DNA of 64,000 nucleotides from Chionoecetes opilio. Taxonomy: Eukaryota > Arthropoda > Malacostraca > Decapoda > Majidae. The translations under genes and the position numbers were made by a program. The stretch covers positions 287,395 through 351,394 of the forward strand of contig JACEEZ010023494.1 in the NCBI GenBank assembly GCA_016584305.1, written 5' to 3'. The notes below the pieces were generated by a model, which was not told the DNA's origin, ran no database searches, and saw only the letters and a program-made list of their open reading frames with translations. Shown piece after piece: positions 12,677-21,547 of this stretch (positions within the stretch are counted from its first letter, which is position 1; every line of letters starts with the position of its first letter).

Positions 12677-12831
12677 TACTAATTAGTAATTACCAAGATA
12701 AAGAGACAGAAGGTAACGTCACCTCCCCGGGGCGTCGAGGCAAAATCAGTCCTTTGTGCGCATGACGTCAATGGGTATCGCGCCAACGGCGCCACCGTTC
12801 AAATATTTTATGGCCTCACTCAGGCCTCACC

Positions 12832-12832
<1 letters not shown>

Positions 12833-12911
<79 letters not shown>

Positions 12912-12957
12912 ATCCCGTAAAACCACCCATTCTTTACCTTTATCAGTATTGTGTACT

Positions 12958-12998
<41 letters not shown>

Positions 12999-13063
12999 GA
13001 AGGAAGAGAGAGAGAGAGAGGGAGAGAGAGAGAGAGGAGAGAGGAAGAGGAAGAGAGAGAGGA
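12833..13063. repeat. (CT)n and inverted (GA)n tracts at the centre of palindrome B
   Basis: A CT tract (12833-12911) and a GA tract (12958-13063) lie inverted around a 45-base spacer ending GTGTACTCGAGAGAG. The tracts pair with each other, so the whole palindrome can fold from this centre. Confidence 0.9.
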
Positions 13064-13441
13064 GTTTTTAACTAGCACACAAGCTGGGGACGAGACCCTT
13101 TACTTGTACCGCTGTTGCCGCTTAGCGGGACAAGCAGTTTATTTCCCACCTGACATGCAAGGCCATGCCTTATTTTCTTATGTTCTTGTGTTCTTATGTT
13201 CTTATGTTCATACCTCCTCCCTTCCCTTACCTTCTCCTCCTCCTACCCCTTCCCCTACCTCCTTCTCCTTCTCCTCCTCCTCCTCCTCCATCTTCTCTTT
13301 CACTCTCACCCTCCTCCTCGCCCTCTTAATTCTTATTGACGTCACTTCCCCCAGCGCGGCAAAAGGGAGGTGACGTTACCTTCTGTCTCTTTACCTTGCT
13401 AATTACATTGTTTATATATGCGGCCATTCCCTATGTAGACC

Positions 13442-13612
13442 CAACTATTCACCCAGGGAACAGTGTTTCAGTGCGTATTTGTGCAGTGTAGCTACTCGGG
13501 CCAAGGGTAGCTGGTAAGACCGCTACTGAAGCGATCTCACCAGCTACCCTTGGCCAGAGTAGCTACACCTCACAAATACGCACTGAAACACTGCTCCCTG
13601 GGTGAATAGTTG
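13442..13612. repeat. GTAGCTAC hairpin, first copy
   Basis: The ~170-bp inverted repeat runs from CAACTATTCACCCAGGGA to CCCTGGGTGAATAGTTG. Inside are GTGTAGCTACTCGGGCC and AAGGGTAGCTGGTAAGA with their complements around a short loop at about 13525. A second copy is at 13986-14179. Shorter pieces of the same inner hairpin occur at 11858-11915 and 14537-14585. Confidence 0.8.
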
Positions 13613-13985
13613 TTTGACAATATATACCAATTTTGATCCTGGGTAAAACGTGGTGGAAACATTGAATGTAGAATAGTAATCAAAGTAGAACATAGAACAT
13701 TTCAAGCGAATGTGCCTGGAACATTACCCTACCCTTATACTGAAACACTGCTCCCTGGGTGAATAGTTGTTTGATAATATAGTACACGTATACCAATTCT
13801 GATCCTGGGTAAAACGTGGTGGAAACATTGAATGTAGAGGAGTATTAAAGTAAAACATAGAACATTTCAAGCGAATGTGTCTTTGCCTAGAACACTATCC
13901 TACCTGTAGCCTATACTGAAACACTGCTCCCTGGGTGAATAGTTGTTTGACAATATATACGTTTTCCCCAAGATAAGAATTAGTA

Positions 13986-14179
13986 TATATTGTCAAACAA
14001 CTATTCACCCAGGGAGCAGTGTTTCAGTGCTTTTTTGTGAGGTGTAGCTACTCTGGCCAAGGGTAGCTGGTGAGATCGCCTCTAGCGATCTCACCAACTA
14101 CCTTTGGCCCGAGTAGCTACACTGCACAAATACGCATTGAAACACTGTTCCCTGGGTGAATAGTTGTTTGACAATATAT
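13986..14179. repeat. GTAGCTAC hairpin, second copy
   Basis: Same inverted repeat as 13442-13612, here extended outward by TATATTGTCAAA on the left and TTTGACAATATA on the right, with the loop GCCTCTAGCGATC at about 14090. The two copies are separated by two direct repeats of a ~165-bp unit. Confidence 0.8.
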
Positions 14180-14730
14180 ACCAATTCTGATCCTGGGTAA
14201 AACATGGTGGAAGCATCGAATGTAGAGTAGTAATTAAAGTAGAACATAGAACATTTCAAGCGAATGTGCCTGGAACATTACCCTACCCTTATACTGAAAC
14301 ACTGCTCCCTGGGTGAATAGTTGTTTGATAATATAGTACACGTATACCAATTCTTATCTTGGGTAAAACGTATATATTGTCAAACAAGGGTACGTAGTGT
14401 TAATGTGAAATGCGTGAAATGTTCTATGTTCTACTTTAATTACTACTCTACATTCAATGTTTCCACCATATTTTAGCAAGTCTGGGAACCCTGGTGGCCA
14501 ATGCTTACCTGTGTGACGTCGTCTGCCGCGTATACGCAGTGGCGGGTGTAGCTACTGAGATCAAAGTAGCTGGTGAGATCGCTACAACGGCTGCCGTACA
14601 AAGTTAAATTCAAGTCATCTCTCCCGCTGGGCGGTGTCCGCTCAAGCGGAGTTGCCAACTGTGCCCAGTTACCACAAATACCACTCAAGCGGTGATGATG
14701 GTGACGTCATTGTTGTTGTATGGCGGCCGT

Positions 14731-15548
14731 TGTTGCATAAAATAGGTACCGCCTGTAAATAAGTCACAAAACACTGCGACACCGCCCGTGTTTGCCAGCT
14801 TATGGTAATTTTCCCCTACTAAATATATGTTTATCAGTATAAAAGGTATACTGTTATCTTCGGAAATGTTTGTTCTATAATATTATCAAATAAAAAACCG
14901 TAAAACACACCAAAGAAAGGCCATTATGAGACTCTCAAGAAATATGCATGAACTTAATATTCTACTAAACTCTTCGTCATTTAATACTTTGCGAGAAAAC
15001 TTTTTACATGAAGCATATGAATAGAAGCGGAATTTTATTAGCTATCAATTGATAGATTTCGTTTTCAGATAAATGAATTAGCAGCATGCTTAAATGAGCG
15101 TTAACGAAATAAATAACATCATGAAATCGGGTCATTTTTCCCGATTGATGGTGTTATTTATTTAGTTAACGCTAATTTATGAATGGTTCTAATTCATTTA
15201 TCAGAAAATGAAATGTATCAATTGATAGCTAATGAAATTCCGCTTCTATTCATATTCTCCATGTAAAAAGTTTTCTCGCAAAGTATTAAATGACGAAGAG
15301 TTTAGTAGAATATTCATCATAGTAGAAGTTCATGCATATTTTTTGAGTCTCATAATGGCCTTTCTTTAGTGTGTTTTACGGTGTTTTATTTGATAATATT
15401 ATAGAACAAACATTTCCGAAGATAACAGTATACCTTTTATACTGATAAACATATATTTAGTAGGGGAAAATTACCATAAGCTGGCAAACATGGGCGGTGT
15501 CGCAGTGTTTTGTGACTTATTTACAGGCGGTACCTATTTTATGCAACA
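14731..15548. mobile_element. Palindrome C: 818-bp foldback element
   Basis: The left end TGTTGCATAAAATAGG and right end CCTATTTTATGCAACA are perfect inverted repeats. The arms (~400 bp each) stay paired through GCGACACCGCCC, TTTTCCCCTACTAAATATAT and AAATGTTTGTTCTATAAT, with a turn of only a few bases near 15138. The element splits a CGGCCGTACAAGCGGG unit of the flanking repeat family: the left flank ends GGCCGT and the right flank resumes CCCGTACAAGCGGG. This implies a 3-4 bp target duplication (CCGT). It has no open frame of interest and no internal spacer, so it is a non-autonomous foldback element. Confidence 0.75.
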
Positions 15549-15576
15549 CCCGTACAAGCGGGATGGTGGGAACCGG

Positions 15577-16176
15577 TGTCGTGTGAGCAAGTGTCTGTTT
15601 ATGAGGGAATTTCTGTTTACTAATAAAGGCAAGGAAAACGGGCGTTGAGGGGAGTAATTATATACTAATATTGACTTGATCAACAGAGGCTTGTCCAGGC
15701 GTACTACGACAACAAACCCGTCTTTATTTATCATTAAAGGGGGGGGGGGGGTCACGAAGTGGAACACTCGCCGACAACGGCGAGAATTACTATCGGCGAC
15801 AGTTATAGGTATGGTTTTGAGCATATATGATATAAGAGTCATTCAATTTCGTACAGAAATGTCCTCTGAGCAGATGGGGGTATATACGGGTTGTTAAGAC
15901 ATTTCTGTACGAAATTAAATGACTCGTATATCATATAGGCTCAAAACCATGCCTATAACTGTCGCTGATAGTAATTCTCGCCGACGTCGGCGAGTGTTCC
16001 ACTTCGTGCCCCCGCCCCCTTAATGATAAATAAAGACGGGTTTGTTGTCGTAGTACGCCTGGACATGCCTCTGTTGATCAAGTCAATATTAGTAATTAGT
16101 CCCCTCAACGCCCGTTTTCCTTGCCTTTATTAGTAAACAGACATTCCCTCATAAACACACACTTGCCCACACGACA
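15577..16176. mobile_element. Palindrome D: 600-bp foldback element
   Basis: It starts TGTCGTGTGAGCAAGTGT and ends ACACTTGCCCACACGACA. The arms of about 285 bp pair through AACGGGCGTTGAGGGG, ACTTGATCAACAGAGGC, GGAACACTCGCCGACG and ATTTCGTACAGAAATGTC, around a ~30-base loop near 15875-15895. It interrupts the sequence GGGAACCGGGCTTT of the surrounding repeat: the left flank ends AACCGG and the right flank resumes TCGGGCTTT, consistent with a 3-4 bp duplication. A long G run at 15738-15749 faces CCCCCGCCCCC in the other arm. It is non-coding. Confidence 0.75.
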
Positions 16177-16396
16177 TCGGGCTTTACTTTGCAGGGAGAA
16201 CTAATAACAACCTCAAATCACACGTTAAGCACTCACCCTCCCTCCCTCTCCCACTCACAGTAGCGCCGCCAGAAAATTTTGACTGGGGTGGCCAAGATTG
16301 GACACATATCTAGTGTGGGGTAGCCATGGCATAGCCATAAAAAAGAATTGGTTGAATTTTTATTAGACCTCTGCTGACTAAGATTGGCCACCCTCT

Positions 16397-16875
16397 ACCG
16401 TACATAACACTAAAGTCGCCAGGAAGTTTTTTTTTATTTACAGACGTCTGGTGGCGTTAATGTAGGCTACTTACATTTCTACATTCATGATTTCAAGAAA
16501 TTTAGAAGGGGCTATCTGGAGTCTGTCATTTTGTGTCTTCATCTTGTCATATTATGGCTATAAATGAACAAATTACAAAAATAAAACCGAGTGGCGACAT
16601 TGGTAACGGAGCTACACTAATGTCGCCAGCTAGTGTTTATGTTCTGAGTGTCCTCCCGCCGTCGTCGTTACCCGAAAAAAAAACGAGTAGGGAAATTTGA
16701 AACCGTATAACTTGCAGATACAAAGCATAAAACAACGCTAAAACAGGGTAGATTATAGTCATGATTTATACTGTGTATCATCTTCAGTGGCACATAAAAA
16801 TCATTAGTGATTCGTAATATATGGCGGCTGGTGACATCACTGCAGGTGGTGACTAAAGTGTTATCTACGATAGAT
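16397..16875. mobile_element. GTCGCCA-type MITE, ~480 bp
   Basis: The left end TACCGTACATAACACTAAAG and the right end ACTAAAGTGTTATCTACGATA are inverted repeats, followed inward by GTCGCCA/GGTGAC. Internal landmarks are TTACATTTCTACATTCATGA, GAAGGGGCTATCTGGAG, GGCTATAAATGAACAAATTA and AAACGAGTAGGGAAATTTG. The same sequence occurs at 8575-9066, at 37320-38224 and as a fragment at 22262-22330. TA at both ends would suit a TA target duplication, but this is not certain. Short minus-strand open frames here are not a gene. Confidence 0.75.
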
Positions 16876-17584
16876 CCGCCACTCCTTCCTCTCACTCTCT
16901 TGCACTCCTTCCCTTTCACTCTACTTAACTTGCGCTGCAGAAATATGACGAAAAGCAACAAAATAAAAGTGTCGTTTGGCCAATAATCCTCTTCCTCCTC
17001 CCAGCTGCCTGCACACGCGTCCTCTCTCGCCGGCTGGCTCTCGACTATCGCTCGTACCAGATTACTCAAGGAACTCAACACTGCCTCGAAACACTAAAGC
17101 CTTTCCCTAATTTCCTTCCCACGCCCTTTCCTGTTGACCTTTGACCAATAATTCTTGACCTGTAACGTTATCTAGATCTTAAATTTTAGTAAACTTTAGT
17201 TAGTAAGTGTTGATATAGTTTTGTAGTTATATAAAAGTATATATTGATAGGGTTCGTTAGTGCTTCAAACTCATAAACACCTTCGCAGAGGATAGTGGGT
17301 AGGACTTTTTTATTCCTACGTAGTTTATGGTTTATTAAGACTGGATTGCTTTGTTAGCAGTGGCGTAGCTAGGTATTTATCATTGGGGGGTACTAGGCAA
17401 GCGGAGCTCAGGGGCCACTCTGATGCCACATAGAAGGGTATCTTCTAGGATCAGATCAGTGGTTCAGATTAGAGCATTATACAGAATACGGTAGCCATGG
17501 CCAGGGGGGGGGGGACACCTGATTATCATGGGGGGGCACGTGTCTCCCCATGCCCCGCCATAACTACGCCACTGCCGGAGGGGG

Positions 17585-17840
17585 CCCCGATTGATTGATT
17601 TAATGCCAAAAAAAGGGGAATGTGCCAGACATCAGAGGTCATATTATGGCACCCTGGCAAAGCACAAAAAGGGGAGGGGCCTTAGAAAAACGGTGAAACG
17701 GTGAGGGAAGGGGAAAGAACGGAATGTTACAGCAGGATGGTTGCAGGATGTGGATTTGTTGGAGGAAGGTTAAATTCTCAAGGGAGAAGGAGGGGGATTC
17801 CGGGAGAATGTCCGCAAGACAGGGAGGAACTTCCAATGTT
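17585..17840 (-). pseudogene. LINE 3'-end remnant
   Basis: Minus-strand translation gives LADILPESPSFSLENL and TFLQQIHILQPSCCN. This parallels LADVLTESPSLSNCISFLQQ of the more complete LINE tail at 18573-18900. It then continues into a similar 3' untranslated tail ending in GATTGATTGATT. It is a 5'-truncated insertion of the same LINE family. Confidence 0.6.
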
Positions 17841-18429
17841 CAGTATACTACTTGGTATTGTATCACTTTGAATATTGAAGTTCAAATTAACACCAGGCCA
17901 TTCCTGAGTTTTCTAGCTATTAAAATAGTTAACAACATAAGGCTAAAACCCGCTAGACTAAAATTAGTGTAATGTACGCAACAGATACAATTAATAAAAT
18001 TGACAAAAGGTGTGCAAGATTTGGTGCATGTGCATAATCAAGGACTGATCGCAGTGGATAGTATTGACGGTGAGGAAGGAGTCTGGAGTTGAATTGAATA
18101 TGAATGAAAAATAAATAAATAAACAATAAAATAAAAAAATTCACAAGCTTTCCTGAAGCATACATATCTTGATAATAAATCAAATATGTTCCAAGTAATA
18201 GACATATGCATATGCAGTCTTAATCTCCTAATACAACAGCTTGGCAACATTTTGCGTGACTATCCTGATGAGAAAAACTAAACCTCATAAAACCTAAAAT
18301 TTCTTCAGCAGAACAAAAGCTATTTTCTCATAGAATACTGACACCAGCATCATCTTTCTGTTAGAAAGATGTTATCATCTGGCGTCAGATTTTTCCATGT
18401 CTCATGAGGTTAAGCGGTCGATGATTGAT

Positions 18430-18905
18430 TGATTGTAATGCCAAAAAAATGGGGGGGAATGTGCCAGACATCAGAGGTCATATGGCACTATGGCAAAGCA
18501 TGAAAAAGGGAGAGGTTAGAGAAATAGTGAAACGATGAGGGAAGGGGAAAGGAACGGATTGAAGCAGGATGGCTAGATCAAATGAAGGATGTGTATTTGT
18601 TGGAGGAAGGAGATACAATTACTCAAGGAGGGGGATTCCGTGAGGACGTCTGCAAGACTAAGAGTTCGGGAGAGGGAGGACAGATGAGGGAAAGTACTGG
18701 AACGAGCAATAGCAAGATAGGGGCAGGACAGTAGGACATGTCGGACAGTAAGAGGAGTTCGACAGGGCGTGCACAGAGCAGGACATGAGAAAGGAGTGTG
18801 TGAGGTTAGTATGGCCAATGCGTAAGCGTGCGAGAGTAGTTTCCCAACGCCTATTATTGTGGTAAGGATCTGACCACAGAGATATGGAGGGTTTGACCAT
18901 GCGAA
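18430..18905 (-). pseudogene. Non-LTR retrotransposon 3' end (jockey/I-like C-terminus), frameshifted
   Basis: Minus-strand translation reads RRWETTLARLRIGHTNLTHS, then after a frameshift at about 18785 CTPCRTPLTVRHVLLSCP and LADVLTESPSLSN. The TLARLRIGHTxLTH block followed by a CxxC...H...C knuckle with LTVxHxLLxCP is the usual C-terminus after the reverse transcriptase/RNase H-like part of jockey- and I-type LINEs (family knowledge). Everything upstream is missing and the frame is broken, so this is a dead 3' fragment. It marks the right border of copy 2 of the tandem unit. Confidence 0.7.
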
Positions 18906-19169
18906 GCTTATTGTTAGAAAAGTTAGTCCGGGAGGACTAACAAGTCAATATGCTTCCTATTGTCTGCGTTCATAATTTAAATTTGTGGCATGACTATTAC
19001 GCCCTGGATGGTCTTCCAGACAGGCAACTCCAGTTTTCAGCTGAGGGCCTGGGTGGATTGCCTACTATGGCTAACGAGCCCCACCTGCCCAAGTAAATAC
19101 TGACACCAACTTTTTCATACTATTTCTTCTATTTCAAAATAGTTCTGCAAATCCAGGAAGAATTGAAAG

Positions 19170-19175
19170 TTTATT
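19170..19175 (-). terminator. Candidate poly(A) signal of TMEM201
   Basis: AATAAA on the minus strand (TTTATT on plus) about 1.28 kb downstream of the TMEM201 stop codon. It is the last such hexamer before the LINE fragment begins. The assignment is by position only. Confidence 0.35.
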
Positions 19176-20457
19176 AAGAATCCAAATGTTGCTTATTGTT
19201 TATCAATAACTTACTGTCTGAAGCTAAAAACATTGTGGCACAGAATATTTTTGAAACATAAAATCAGTTTTACAGTATTGAAAGTAGAAACAAAAAAGGA
19301 ACAAATTAATCTGACACTCAACCTGCAAAGTAATCTAGAGATCCATAGCAGAGAATCTCTAAGTACAACTATTTGAGAAAGGGCAATATTGAATGGCAGT
19401 GACTGTAGGCAATATTCTTATACTATACACACACCTTAATATCTAATGACTCAAAGCTATAGCTGGGCAAAAATCGTAAGATAAAGCAGTCTGTCTGATA
19501 GTTCCGACCACACAAGTGCATTTCATTATATTACAACATCAAGATAATGACATGACGTTTGGATTATTTCAGATTTGTTCCATTAGTTGAATAGAAAAGG
19601 GTGAATAAAGAAATTTGGTAGAAAGATTAAGAGGATCACTGAATGTAAAGTAATAACCGCTTGCATCTTTTCATCCCTACAGAAGGCCTTTGGTGCCTCC
19701 CCACAGGTTCGGGAGGGGGCCTTATATAGGTGTGAACAAATAGCAACAACAGTTATCACTATACATTCAGTCAAGTTCTTTATCTTTCATCCACGCTTCT
19801 CCTTTCTTCAAACACACCTCACTCCTTGGCATAATATTAAAATACTACATTGATACTAAAAGCTAGAAACAAATTTTATGATGACAAAAGTTCTTATTAA
19901 ACTACTCTATATGAAGTCAACGAACTGGCCTAAATCTTCACTAAATTAACACCTAATCTGAAAACACTGATGTATTACAGAATTTACTTTTCTCTTATTC
20001 ATATATGCAATATTATATACACACAATATCCTGGTTGTGGGCATCATTATCACAGAACATTAACAACATTTAGAAAAGCTTGAACATGTCAATTACATTC
20101 AGGAAGGCTTCTGAATTTTCTCAGTTGTCAAGGAGGTAATGGTGATCAATGGTCCCATTCAATGCAAAAACACGATCAAACTATCACAGTTAGAGGTCAA
20201 ACATACATTATTGGAATGGTTAAAACAGAAATATGCTCAAACCTTCACATCCTGAGAAACTTTTGTATTTCATACGGCAAAAATACAAAAAATCTAACTT
20301 CTCTTCTGAGTTGTTCACATGAAAATTTGTACTGCAATACTTTTAAAATTTTCAAAGTTCTTCAGACATTGATAAGTGTTCTGAAGACAATAATAAGAGT
20401 GTGAAGTCTGAAGTAAATGTAATGTTAGTATTCATAATTCTAAAATTACATTTGCCC

Positions 20458-21547
20458 TCAACTACCAAAAAACATTTGTACATCTGCACGCAAATAAAGC
20501 ATTGTAACTAGAAAGCCATTTGCAGCAAAGCTCATCCCCATGAAAAAAGCAAACCATGGATTACGACAACTAAAAATAGAGTTCTGGTCATATTTTGTTG
20601 AAGTCAGAGACTTCACACTTCCTTCTCTTCCCTCTAATAAAGTACCATTTCCTAAGTGGCAGTCACTCACAGAGTTTTCCCCTTGATTGCCATGGGTGGT
20701 GTGGTACACGAAGGAGCTGTTTGCAATGGGAGAAGGGGGTGTGTATCTTAAAGAGCCGTCAGAGTAAGCAGCTGAACCACAGCTGTGCAATGACTGAGCA
20801 TCACTTTTTGGCATGCTATGATACACTGAATGGCCACACTGGGAGACAGAGTCAGATGGTAACAGAGAAGGAACTGTTGTCCATGACTTGTAAGCAGGCT
20901 CTGACAGCACAGACCCATGGTCAAGGTCCCCACAATGAGAGCCGTGCCTAGAGTTTGGGAGGCTAAAGGGTCCCTGAGCCCTGTATGTCGTTGGCCCGCT
21001 GCCTTGAGATACAAAGCCAGAGCTCTGGCTAGAGGATCGGGACAGTGGGTAGGAGGGGTTTAAGGAAGGGATCTGGCTGAACGAGGGGACTTCATGGTGG
21101 GAAGAGACATCACGAGCTGGACTGACAGGGTGGCCCCAATAACCACCAGCCACCCAAGATGACTGAGTGATATTCTTTGTAGAAAACCGTGGGGGACTGA
21201 TAAGGTTCTGTTGGATGCAGTAGGAACCACTGGGCTTTGGATTATTACCTGGTTTTTCAGAAAAAAGCAGCCGAGGAGAGAATGGTGTACTAGGCTGGTT
21301 TCTTGTGCCTGCTTTCAGAGGAGTGCTGATCTTGAGGCTACCCAGTGTGGTGTCCAAATCCTGTGCTGTGCCAGCCTTATAAGCTGTAACAAGATTGCCA
21401 CTGGGCAGTTGAGGAGTGCTGGGCAGCCCACAGTTCAAGTGGGACAACTGAGGGGAAGACAGGTCCTGCGGCTCATCACTGATGCTTGCAGGGAGAGTGC
21501 TCGGAGTTTCATCCAATCTGCTGGTTAAAGTTTCACTTATTCCACTT
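20458..21547 (-). CDS. TMEM201: TMEM201 exon 8 (Ser/Pro-rich tail, last membrane segment, stop)
   Basis: The acceptor is GTTCTTACAG. The 362 codons plus stop form a disordered Ser/Pro/Gly-rich stretch, then [17 protein letters not shown] and a hydrophobic end before [10 protein letters not shown]. The open frame continues upstream of the acceptor into intron sequence (to 21681), but that extension is not coding. Confidence 0.93.

Larger units (their letters stand above)
11845..14600. repeat. Palindrome B: ~1 kb inverted arms around CT/GA core
   Basis: The outer arms pair 11850-11975 (TGTAGCGATCTCACCAGC to AGGGTTCCCAGACTTGC) with 14475-14585. Inner arms pair the ATGTAATTAG...AAGAGACAGAAGGTAACG segments (12295-12310 plus 12680-12725) with 13365-13430. 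The centre is a CT tract and an inverted GA tract. The right arm contains two copies of a ~170-bp hairpin and three to four direct repeats with GATCCTGGGTAAAACGTGG and ACATAGAACATTTCAAGCGA. The left arm is shorter and carries the B' insertion. No open frame with a recognisable protein is present. Confidence 0.8.
10894..18696. repeat. Copy 2 of the ~7.7 kb tandem unit (clean copy)
   Basis: Same order of modules as copy 1: CAGA microsatellite, GCGG/CCGTAC-rich repeats, palindrome B with the B' insertion, palindrome C, palindrome D, GTCGCCA-type MITE, LINE tails. Here palindrome arms match nearly base for base, so this copy is the better template for describing the modules. After GATGAGGGAAA at about 18696 the sequence continues into LINE coding sequence, whereas copy 1 switches to the microsatellite. 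Confidence 0.9.

Noticed and set aside
11845..16176. Endogenous virus or giant DNA transposon (Polinton-like) as source of the palindromes
   Set aside because: No viral or Polinton protein (polymerase, integrase, capsid, packaging ATPase) is readable in any frame; the modules are non-coding.
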